DNA of 64,000 nt from Pedobacter cryoconitis (GTDB taxonomy: Bacteria; Bacteroidota; Bacteroidia; Sphingobacteriales; Sphingobacteriaceae): the NCBI RefSeq assembly GCF_003259615.1, contig NZ_QLLR01000007.1, positions 1 through 64,000 on the forward strand. The letters are read 5' to 3'. The translations under genes and the position numbers were made by a program. Of this stretch, positions 37,073 through 44,439 are shown piece by piece. Within the stretch, counting starts at the first letter, position 1; the number at the start of each line of letters is the position of its first letter. The notes beneath the pieces were generated by a model. That model saw nothing but the letters and a program-made list of their open reading frames with translations, did not search any database and had not been told where the DNA came from.

Positions 37073-37648
37073 TTAAGTTACTTCCTTCACTTTCATCATT
37101 TTACGGAGATTACTCAACGCGTATCTCATCCGGCCTAATGCCGTATTGATACTTACATCGGTAAGATCTGCTATTTCTTTAAAACTAAGGTCTGCGTAAT
37201 GGCGCATAATCAATACTTCTTTCTGTTCGTCGGGAAGAAGCTGGATCAATACGCGCAGGTCAGTATGGGTTTGTTCTCTCAGTAGTTTGTCTTCTGCATT
37301 TTCTTCGTGAATTTGCAGCATATTAAGTACATCGGTCCCATCTGCACTGGTAATTACCGGAGCACGCTTTTCACGTCGGAAATAATCGATAACTAAATTG
37401 TGTGCGATACGCATGACCCACGGTAAAAATTTACCCTCTTCATTGTACCTTCCTGAACGGAGTGTATTGATGACTTTGATAAAAGCATCCTGAAAAATAT
37501 CTTCTGCTAAATACTGGTCTTTAACCAGTAAATATATGGAAGTATATATTTTGGATTTGTATCTGTTCAGGAGTTCTTCGAGAACTGATTCATTTCCTTT
37601 CAGGTATAACTTCACTAATTCCTGATCACTATATGATTGTAACTTCAT
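37073..37648 (-). CDS. ECF RNA polymerase sigma factor (RpoE/SigW-like)
   Basis: A 191-residue sigma factor. Region 2 contains LLNRYKSKIYTSIYLLVKD, AEDIFQDAFIKVINTLR and PWVMRIAHNLVIDYFRREKR; region 4 contains LPDEQKEVLIMRHYADLSFKEIADLTDVSINTALGRMRYAL. Unlike the two FecI-like factors at 10.4 and 16.4 kb it has no FecR neighbour and no TonB receptor nearby. It resembles the SigW/RpoE-like factor conserved across Bacteroidota that is encoded alone. Its anti-sigma is not in the window. Confidence 0.92.
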   Translation of the reverse strand: MKLQSYSDQELVKLYLKGNESVLEELLNRYKSKIYTSIYLLVKDQYLAEDIFQDAFIKVINTLRSGRYNEEGKFLPWVMRIAHNLVIDYFRREKRAPVITSADGTDVLNMLQIHEENAEDKLLREQTHTDLRVLIQLLPDEQKEVLIMRHYADLSFKEIADLTDVSINTALGRMRYALSNLRKMMKVKEVT

Positions 37649-37842
37649 AGGATTATCTAAACTAAATTCCCTTGCTTGGTGTGCTAAAAAAAGATTGAGT
37701 AGATGTTTTTGCTATAGTGGTTCTCCTATGTTTTTTAAAAATGGTGATTTAATTGATTGTGTTACAAGTTCAAAAGAAGCATTTTTTTATCAGATTACAA
37801 GAATAAAAGTAGTAAAAAAAATTAAATTAGTTTAAAGAGCCG

Positions 37843-37850
37843 TATTTTTG
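37843..37850 (+). promoter_or_regulatory. Candidate -7 promoter box for uvrA (TATTTTTG)
   Basis: TATTTTTG fits TAnnTTTG, 64 bases before the uvrA ATG, in the 266-base AT-rich gap between the divergent sigma and uvrA genes. Nothing else stands out in that gap. Confidence 0.4.
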
Positions 37851-37914
37851 CATTCTCCCTACAAACTAATTTTGTGTTTTTTGGGTTATATTAGCAAATC
37901 CTATAAGGAAGTCA

Positions 37915-40728
37915 ATGAGTAAGGAAACGGAGAAAGATCCACATAAAAACATTATTATCAAGGGTGCCAGGGTACATAACCTCAAGAATATTGATGTTGC
38001 AATACCAAAAAACAAGCTGGTAGTCATCACCGGGATGTCGGGTTCAGGGAAATCTTCCCTTGCTTTTGACACGCTGTACGCTGAGGGACAAAGAAGGTAC
38101 GTAGAAAGTCTTTCTTCTTATGCCCGTCAGTTTATGGGCCGGATGAACAAGCCGGATGTTGATTATATTAAAGGTATTGCCCCTGCCATCGCAATTGAAC
38201 AGAAGGTAATTACATCTAACCCGAGATCTACGGTTGGTACTTCAACAGAAATTTACGATTATCTGAAATTGCTTTTTTCAAGAATTGGCAAAACTATTTC
38301 TCCGGGATCCGGGGTTGTAGTGAAAAAGGATACGGTTAGTACGGTCGTTGATTTTGTATCCAAACTTGGAGAGGATAGCGTGGCTACAATTTTCTGCCCG
38401 CTTCATCCGCATAATAACAGATCTGTTAAGGAGGAGCTGGCTGTATTACTGCAGAAGGGGTTCTTAAGGGTTTATCTTGGAGATACGGTTCATAAAATTG
38501 AAGCTGTACTGGAAGATGAGCAGTTTAAGGATACTGAGCTTAAAGATTCTGAAACAATTAAGATCCTGATTGACCGGATTGTTTTTCATAACGATGATGA
38601 AACGATGAGCAGGTTAGCTGATTCTATCCAGACTGCCTTTTTCGAGGGTAAGGGGGATTGTTATGTAGAGCATGAGGGTAAAACCACTCATTTCTGTGAT
38701 CGCTTTGAGTTAGATGGGATTCGTTTTGAGGAACCTACACCAAATTTCTTCAGTTTCAATAATCCTTATGGTGCTTGTAAGCGTTGTGAGGGTTATGGAA
38801 ATGTGATTGGAATTGATGAGGACCTGGTTGTTCCTGATAAGAGCAAGAGTCTTTATGACAATGCTATTGCGCCCTGGCGTGGTGAAAAAATGCGGGAGTG
38901 GTTAAATAAGCTGATCAAGAATGCTTCGAAGTTTGATTTTCCTATTCACAGACCGTTTAATGAGTTAACGGAGAAGGAACAGCGGTTAGTCTGGACGGGT
39001 AATAAATATTTTGAGGGACTGAATGCGTTTTTTGAGGAGCTGGAGCAGCAGACTTATAAAATACAATACAGGGTAATGTTGTCGCGTTACCGCGGAAAAA
39101 CTATTTGCCCGGATTGTAAGGGTTCAAGGTTGCGTAAAGATGCTTCTTATGTTAAGATTGGCGGAAAGTCGATTGTAGATGTGGTATTGATGCCTTTATC
39201 TATTATCCAGGATTTCTTTGATAACCTGGAGCTTTCTGAAACGGATGTTAAGATTTCGAAACGTTTACTGGCAGAGGTAACGAGCCGTGTGTTGTATCTG
39301 AACAATGTTGGTTTGGGGTATTTAACTTTGAACAGGTTGTCCAATACACTTTCGGGCGGGGAGTCTCAGCGGATTAATCTGGCAACTTCATTGGGCAGTA
39401 GTCTGGTGGGTTCTATTTATGTGCTGGATGAGCCTAGTATTGGTTTGCATCCAAGGGACACGAATAAGCTGATTGAGGTGTTACAGTCTTTGCGTAATGT
39501 TGGAAACACAGTAATTGTGGTAGAGCATGAGGAGGAAATGATGAGGGCTGCGGACCATATTATTGATATTGGCCCTGAGGCGGGTACTTTAGGGGGGAAC
39601 CTGGTGTTTACGGGTACTTATAAGGAGATTATTAAGGATAAAAAGAGTTTGACGGGGAAATACTTGTCGGGCGAAGAAAATATAGCTATTCCTGCGGTGA
39701 GAAGAAAGTGGGCTGACCACATTCTGATCAAGGGGGCAAGGGAGAATAATCTTAAGAATATTGAGGTGAAGTTTCCGCTTGGTGTTTTTACGGTAGTGAG
39801 CGGGGTTTCGGGATCGGGCAAAACGAGTCTGATCAAAAAGATTTTATATCCTGCGCTGCAAAAGGCAATTGGTAATTATGCTGGTGAACAGACGGGTTTG
39901 TATGATGGGATATTCGGCAATTATGAGCTGATCAGCCAGGTAGAAATGGTAGATCAGAATCCGATTGGCCGTTCTTCGCGTTCTAATCCTGTCACGTATG
40001 TGAAGGCTTGGGACGATGTACGTGCTTTGTTTTCTGCTTTGCCTGCTGCGAAGGCGGCGGGGTTAAAGCCTGCGGCATTTTCTTTCAATGTGGAGGGTGG
40101 CCGTTGTGATGTTTGCCAGGGTGAGGGTGAGGTGAAGATTGAAATGCAGTTCATGGCGGATATTTACCTGCCTTGTGAGGCTTGTGGTGGACGCAGGTTC
40201 AAGCAGCAGATTCTTGATATTACTTACCAGGAGAAGAATGTTGCCGATATTCTGGATTTGACGATTGATGAGGCGGTTGGGTTTTTCAAGAATGAGCCTA
40301 AGATTTTAAATAAGTTACAGCCGCTTGTGGATGTTGGTTTGGGATATGTTCATTTGGGACAGAGTTCTAATACTTTATCTGGTGGTGAGGCGCAGCGGAT
40401 TAAGCTGGCTTCATTCTTAATTAAGGGAAATAGTGCGAGTAAAACGATGTTCATTTTTGATGAGCCGACTACTGGTCTGCATTTCCATGATATTAAGAAG
40501 TTGTTGATTGCTTTGAATACGTTGATTGAGCAGGGAAATACGATTTTAGTGATCGAGCATAATATGGATATGATCAAGTCTGCGGATTGGGTGATTGATA
40601 TTGGGCCTGAGGGTGGTGATGGTGGTGGCAGTGTTGTTTTTGAGGGAACGCCTGAGGATCTTGTTTTGGCAAAGGGTTCTTATACTGCAAAATATTTACT
40701 GCCGCATTTAAAACCTTCTTTGGTATAG
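37915..40728 (+). CDS. uvrA: Excinuclease ABC subunit UvrA
   Basis: A 937-residue dimeric ABC ATPase. It has two Walker A motifs ([12 protein letters not shown] near 41, [11 protein letters not shown] near 638), two signature motifs ([28 protein letters not shown]), and Walker B regions with [13 protein letters not shown] and [13 protein letters not shown]. The C-terminal zinc module is intact (CDVCQGEG and CEACGGRR). In the first zinc module only one of the two Cys pairs is complete: [11 protein letters not shown] has a single Cys where CxxC is usual, although ACKRCEGYG is present. UvrA loads UvrB on bulky DNA lesions. The altered module may mark a paralogue. Confidence 0.95.
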   Translation: MSKETEKDPHKNIIIKGARVHNLKNIDVAIPKNKLVVITGMSGSGKSSLAFDTLYAEGQRRYVESLSSYARQFMGRMNKPDVDYIKGIAPAIAIEQKVITSNPRSTVGTSTEIYDYLKLLFSRIGKTISPGSGVVVKKDTVSTVVDFVSKLGEDSVATIFCPLHPHNNRSVKEELAVLLQKGFLRVYLGDTVHKIEAVLEDEQFKDTELKDSETIKILIDRIVFHNDDETMSRLADSIQTAFFEGKGDCYVEHEGKTTHFCDRFELDGIRFEEPTPNFFSFNNPYGACKRCEGYGNVIGIDEDLVVPDKSKSLYDNAIAPWRGEKMREWLNKLIKNASKFDFPIHRPFNELTEKEQRLVWTGNKYFEGLNAFFEELEQQTYKIQYRVMLSRYRGKTICPDCKGSRLRKDASYVKIGGKSIVDVVLMPLSIIQDFFDNLELSETDVKISKRLLAEVTSRVLYLNNVGLGYLTLNRLSNTLSGGESQRINLATSLGSSLVGSIYVLDEPSIGLHPRDTNKLIEVLQSLRNVGNTVIVVEHEEEMMRAADHIIDIGPEAGTLGGNLVFTGTYKEIIKDKKSLTGKYLSGEENIAIPAVRRKWADHILIKGARENNLKNIEVKFPLGVFTVVSGVSGSGKTSLIKKILYPALQKAIGNYAGEQTGLYDGIFGNYELISQVEMVDQNPIGRSSRSNPVTYVKAWDDVRALFSALPAAKAAGLKPAAFSFNVEGGRCDVCQGEGEVKIEMQFMADIYLPCEACGGRRFKQQILDITYQEKNVADILDLTIDEAVGFFKNEPKILNKLQPLVDVGLGYVHLGQSSNTLSGGEAQRIKLASFLIKGNSASKTMFIFDEPTTGLHFHDIKKLLIALNTLIEQGNTILVIEHNMDMIKSADWVIDIGPEGGDGGGSVVFEGTPEDLVLAKGSYTAKYLLPHLKPSLV

Positions 40729-40740
40729 TCATGATTTTTA

Positions 40741-40772
40741 AGGGCTGATGTTTGTTCGTCAGCTCTTTTTTT
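40741..40772 (+). terminator. Intrinsic terminator after uvrA
   Basis: A 10-bp stem AGGGCTGATG / CGTCAGCTCT (two G-T pairs), a 6-nt loop and a T7 tract, 13 bases after the uvrA stop. Confidence 0.8.
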
Positions 40773-40808
40773 ATAAGTAGTACGGATTAATTAATTTTAT
40801 ATTAGCGC

Positions 40809-41429
40809 ATGCTTTTTCTAACCTTATTCCTCGGGATAATTCTAAATTCGATAGGGTATATTCCGCCTGGAAATATCAACCTTACGGTGGTACAGATTAC
40901 TATTACTCGTGGGATAAAACAGGCTTTGTATTTTATCCTGGCTTTTTCTGCGGTAGAGGTTTTGTTCACTTTTGGTGTAATGAGGTTCGTACAGTGGTTG
41001 TCGAGCGAGATCAAAGTGGGCAATTATATTGATGTGGTCATGATTGTCATGTTCACAGTGTTAGGGGTTATTACGTGGCGGTCAAGGAAGGAAATGCCTA
41101 AGGCTGATTATTCAAAAAAGGATAGTATCAGGTATGGGATGTTACTTGGTGTGCTGAATCCAATGCAGATTCCTTATTGGTTGTTCGTGGGGACGTACTT
41201 GATTTCTCATGAGTGGATTGATATTGGGTATGTGTCGTTGACGGTGTTTAGTATAGGGTCGGGGATCGGTGCTGCTGTGGCTTTATATGGTTTTGCAAGG
41301 TTTGCTCAGTATATTCAAACGAAGTTTGCTTTAAGTAGTTATGTGGTTAATAGGGCGATCGCACTGTTGTTTTTCGCACTTTCCGCTTATCATATTGTTA
41401 AACTTGGGCTCGTGTACTTAGGGAAATAA
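40809..41429 (+). CDS. LysE-family amino-acid/metabolite exporter
   Basis: A 206-residue membrane protein with six hydrophobic helices and the LysE/RhtB N-terminal signature region SIGYIPPGNINLTVVQITITRG (residues about 13-34). A central charged loop (RKEMPKADYSKKD) and a re-entrant GVLNPMQIPYW segment near 113 follow. Relatives export amino acids or related small molecules by proton exchange. It is separated from uvrA by a terminator and ends in a giant hairpin. The substrate is unknown. Confidence 0.82.
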   Translation: MLFLTLFLGIILNSIGYIPPGNINLTVVQITITRGIKQALYFILAFSAVEVLFTFGVMRFVQWLSSEIKVGNYIDVVMIVMFTVLGVITWRSRKEMPKADYSKKDSIRYGMLLGVLNPMQIPYWLFVGTYLISHEWIDIGYVSLTVFSIGSGIGAAVALYGFARFAQYIQTKFALSSYVVNRAIALLFFALSAYHIVKLGLVYLGK

Positions 41430-41508
41430 AAAAAACCTGGTATGTGTTTTCTGACTGGCATTCCCCGAACGGGAATGAGGTCTTGAAAACACATACCAGG
41501 TTTTTTTT
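41428..41508. terminator. Very long bidirectional terminator with nested inner hairpin
   Basis: Perfect 24-bp arms, 41428-41451 and 41485-41508 (A8 followed by CCTGGTATGTGTTTTC, mirrored with T8), enclose a 33-nt loop. The loop itself forms a 7-bp hairpin, CATTCCC (41459-41465) / GGGAATG (41471-41477). The A-tract overlaps the lysE stop by two bases. It works on both strands, between lysE and the minus-strand repeat/S41 region. The stem is much longer than other terminators in the window. Confidence 0.85.
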
Positions 41509-41579
41509 ATTTTCGATACGTAAGGTTTTTATGGAGTAACAATAGGATTGCGCTACAAGGAAAGTGTGATGACGCGATT

Positions 41580-41780
41580 GGGTTGCTTGTTGGATTGTTA
41601 ATTGGATTACTTGTTGGATCGCTATTAGGGTTGCTTGTTGGATTGTTAATTGGATTACTTGTTGGATCGCTATTAGGGTTGCTTGTTGGATTGTTAATTG
41701 GATTACTTGTTGGATCGCTATTAGGGTTGCTTGTTGGATTGTTAATTGGATCACTTGTTGGATCGCTATTAGGGTTGCTT
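41580..41780. repeat. Nested minisatellite: 48-bp unit built of four 12-bp monomers
   Basis: Four head-to-tail copies of a 48-bp unit start at 41580, 41628, 41676 and 41724, with a partial fifth to 41780. The copies are identical except for two substitutions in the fourth. Each unit is four 12-bp monomers starting GGR: GGGTTGCTTGTT, GGATTGTTAATT, GGATTACTTGTT, GGATCGCTATTA. Because 48 is a multiple of three and no stop falls in three frames, it reads as (GLLVGLLIGLLVGSLL)n on the plus strand and (NPTSNPNSDPTSNPIN)n or (IQLTIQQATLIAIQQV)n on the minus strand. The minus frame 41507-41785 (GTG start, Pro/Asn/Ser-rich) could be expressed, but no gene is established. Confidence 0.9.
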
Positions 41781-41842
41781 CCCACCTATTAGAAAGAACT
41801 TTTTCTTTTCATTTTCTGGTTCTACAGGAAAAATATCTTTTA

Positions 41843-43285
41843 TTATTTTTCAGTTAGTTTCAGCGCATAGTTTAATTGACTATCTGCTTTACCACTGATG
41901 TCTTGCTGGATTTTGTATTGAGGTATGATCCCTCTTGCTGCTTTTTTTGCTGGTTTTACGGACATGTCGTATTGAACAGTACCAAACGAGATTTGGATTT
42001 TAGTGTTAGGCAAGGTCGATTCTATTTGTACGCCGGATGTATTGCCTTCATAGGTGCCCCCGGTTTCTTCTCCGATAAATTTCCCACGGTTGTTACTGGA
42101 TACTATGGCACAGAATTCTGCTGTTGTTGAAAATGATAGGCCATCGATTAAGAGCCAAAGTTTTCCTGTGTAATTATTTGATTGGGGATAGGTCTGCTGT
42201 AAGTTAGCGTGAGCTGTGTTTTTTAATTGGTAGTTATGCTGGCTGTTTTTTAAGAGCATCTCCTTGTTCAGGTTATTGTAGGAGGAGATATTACTTTTAA
42301 ATTGTTCGTATGGAAGGTCAGCTGTGGCTGTCGTCAGACTTTTGTAGTATTGAAATGGTTTTTGTGTTAGGTAAGAGTAAAGTAGCGGGCCATAGGTGTC
42401 TCTGCCACCTCCGTTTCCACGGAGATCGATAATTAGCTTTTTTATTTGTTTTTGGTGAAGGGTAGCAAAGGATTTTTTTAGGAATTCGGGGAAGTTTTCT
42501 CCGGTTGTTTCCAGTTGGGACTTCTCAAACGTTTTGATCGTGAGTATGGCTGTGTTACTGGCTTTTAGTGTTAATTGCAGGTGTTTTTCAGGTTGATTTT
42601 CCTCTTCATCGCTGACGAGCTCTTTTTCTGGTTTTCCGGTAATTTTGATTTGCTTTATAGCTCCTTCGGGGTCTTTGAATTTAACTTCGTAATAGGGCTG
42701 CTCGCCTTGGGATAAGTAATTATAGAAGTAAAAGAAGTCATTTAATATTTTCTGCTTTTTAGTCTGAATATTTCCGTCAGAAACGATGTATTCCATCGCA
42801 TTTTTTCTGACGCGTTCAATGGGTTGATTGTTTATCGCCAGAATTTCTGAGCCTAAAGGTATTTCAGTATTGTTTGGGCTTGACAAGTAGGTATGCTGGT
42901 CTGTAAAGTAGAGTTTCAGTGGAAAGAACCTGGCTTTTTCTTCGCGGTATTTTTGCAGGGCTGGTGGCAGGCTGCAGTATAGATGCCCATCTTTAATAGT
43001 ACTGAGCGTCTTTTTTAAGAGTCTGTAAAATTCAAAATCTGTAGTGTTTGGTTGAATGGTGTTATAGGTACTGTCGAGCAGCGCATCCATTTTTGACTGG
43101 CTGTTGTAGCGGTAAAGGGAGGGATAGTTGTTTTTCAGAAGCTTGGTGAAACTCGTAAAATCTGCTCTTAAGCTGTCCTTGCGTTTCTCCTGTGCGTTTA
43201 AGTTGGTCGATTTACTGCATAGGGACAGGGTCAGGCATAGTGTGAGTAGCAGCAGGGCTTTCCTTGCTTTATTTGGGCTGGTCAT
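41843..43285 (-). CDS. S41 family peptidase
   Basis: A 480-residue exported protein: a signal peptide (about 1-31, ending NLNAQ, with a Cys in LSLCSKS), an N-terminal helical region and a degenerate PDZ-like stretch. The tail-specific protease (S41) domain contains IIDLRGNGGGRDTYGP near 287 and IDGLSFSTTAEFCAI near 378, where the Ser of SFSTTAE is the expected nucleophile, followed by GEETGGTYEGNTSG. It probably degrades or processes proteins in the periplasm. It ends 63 bases before the minisatellite, with no terminator until the giant hairpin beyond it. Composition is unusually A/C-rich on its coding strand. Confidence 0.85.
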   Translation of the reverse strand: MTSPNKARKALLLLTLCLTLSLCSKSTNLNAQEKRKDSLRADFTSFTKLLKNNYPSLYRYNSQSKMDALLDSTYNTIQPNTTDFEFYRLLKKTLSTIKDGHLYCSLPPALQKYREEKARFFPLKLYFTDQHTYLSSPNNTEIPLGSEILAINNQPIERVRKNAMEYIVSDGNIQTKKQKILNDFFYFYNYLSQGEQPYYEVKFKDPEGAIKQIKITGKPEKELVSDEEENQPEKHLQLTLKASNTAILTIKTFEKSQLETTGENFPEFLKKSFATLHQKQIKKLIIDLRGNGGGRDTYGPLLYSYLTQKPFQYYKSLTTATADLPYEQFKSNISSYNNLNKEMLLKNSQHNYQLKNTAHANLQQTYPQSNNYTGKLWLLIDGLSFSTTAEFCAIVSSNNRGKFIGEETGGTYEGNTSGVQIESTLPNTKIQISFGTVQYDMSVKPAKKAARGIIPQYKIQQDISGKADSQLNYALKLTEK

Positions 43286-43309
43286 TGGAAGGGCTTTGTT
43301 TTTATCTTG

Positions 43310-44347
43310 CTATTTTTTCAGGAATTCAACGTTCCAGATCTTTTCGGCTTTACGGCCGATCAACCAGAAGGATGCAGCAAGAACACTAAAGAAAAGGGCT
43401 TTATGCCAGCTGTCCCAGAAGTATTCGAAGTAACGGGTGTAGAGGTTGATGAACAGGAATGTTATCCCGAATTCACGGGCGATGTCGTCACGGTATTTCA
43501 GTCCGATGAAAATACTGGCAACACAGGCTACGGCTGAGATAATGGCCCAGTAAAAAAGACTGATCTGCTTGATGGCATACCATTTATCGAGGGTGCCGAA
43601 GTTACCGAATACGGAGATCAGCCACAGGGATACGAATAGGTAAACCATTCCGCAGATGTAAGTGGTATCGTAAAATTGCCGGAAGATTTTCACGTTTTTC
43701 AGGGATAACGAGATTACGGTCAGGGCAAGTCCAAAGGCGACAAAACGTAAGGGGTAGTTCATCCCCAGAAAGTAAAGGTTATCGCGGGACATATAACCGG
43801 TTTCAGTTCCAAACCAGGCACCCAGTGAGATCAGTACGAAGATCCAGATGAGGCGGGATTTAAAGAGGTAAGCCAATATGCCGTAGATAAAGACCGAGAG
43901 CAGAATCAGGATGGAGAAGTGCCCGTCGCCCTTATCAAAGGTTTTACCAAGATAGGCTATGGCATTGGCGGTCAGCATAACGGCGGTGAAGATAATGGCA
44001 TCATTACTGAATACCTGCATGGGCATGGTCTTCTTCCGGGTAAAGCTTATTTTATAGAGGATACCCGCGCCTGCAGCAGAGAGTAAGCTGATAATACTGT
44101 TAGGGGTATCATAAAGGTTTTTTAAGTAGTCGAGGAATTTATTGTCAATTAAGAGGGCCCCGAGTGAAATTACCCCGCAGGCCATCGCAACCCAAAAGGA
44201 GTACTGGGCCAGCCTTCGCCAGTCAAATGACTTAGCCTCATAACTGGCTTTTAGTTTCTCGATGTCGGCAGGAGTGAGCAGGTTTTCTTCCTGCCAGTGG
44301 TCAAGCATTTCATCTAAAAAGTCACTCTTTTCCTGGTCTATTTTCAT
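43310..44347 (-). CDS. DUF2157-like multi-pass membrane protein
   Basis: A 345-residue protein. A short cytoplasmic N-terminus (about 1-47) of helical, charged sequence (EEKNLLTPADIEKLKA-like, ending FDWRRLAQYSFW) is followed by about ten membrane helices. This is the layout of DUF2157 membrane proteins of unknown function. It lies 24 bases upstream of the S41 peptidase on the same strand and is probably co-transcribed with it. No catalytic motif is visible. Confidence 0.65.
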   Translation of the reverse strand: MKIDQEKSDFLDEMLDHWQEENLLTPADIEKLKASYEAKSFDWRRLAQYSFWVAMACGVISLGALLIDNKFLDYLKNLYDTPNSIISLLSAAGAGILYKISFTRKKTMPMQVFSNDAIIFTAVMLTANAIAYLGKTFDKGDGHFSILILLSVFIYGILAYLFKSRLIWIFVLISLGAWFGTETGYMSRDNLYFLGMNYPLRFVAFGLALTVISLSLKNVKIFRQFYDTTYICGMVYLFVSLWLISVFGNFGTLDKWYAIKQISLFYWAIISAVACVASIFIGLKYRDDIAREFGITFLFINLYTRYFEYFWDSWHKALFFSVLAASFWLIGRKAEKIWNVEFLKK

Positions 44348-44356
44348 TTGCTGTAG

Positions 44357-44398
44357 GTTGAGCGTGAACTCTGGTTTTGGGCAGAGTTCACGCTTAAC
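44357..44398 (-). other. 17-bp intergenic hairpin
   Basis: GTTGAGCGTGAACTCTG (44357-44373) pairs with CAGAGTTCACGCTTAAC (44382-44398) with one G-T wobble and an 8-nt loop. It lies 9 bases upstream of the DUF2157-like start and 41 after the CPA2 stop. There is no T-tract, so it may be a processing or attenuation structure rather than a terminator. Confidence 0.6.
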
Positions 44399-44439
44399 GA
44401 AGCTAATGGTTTAATTGAATAAAAAGAAAATTAATTAGT

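Noticed and set aside
41580..41780. CRISPR array
   Set aside because: Units are contiguous and have no unique spacers, and no cas genes are nearby.
41507..41785. Minus-strand GTG frame encoding NPNSDPTS repeats as a protein gene
   Set aside because: The open frame is a consequence of a 48-bp repeat without stops; the same DNA is open in two other frames. I kept it as a repeat, with the coding possibility noted.
41583..41792. Plus-strand TTG frame encoding a GLLV/GLLI repeat as a membrane protein
   Set aside because: Same reason: it is a pure repeat translation with a TTG start, no flanking coding sequence and no promoter seen.
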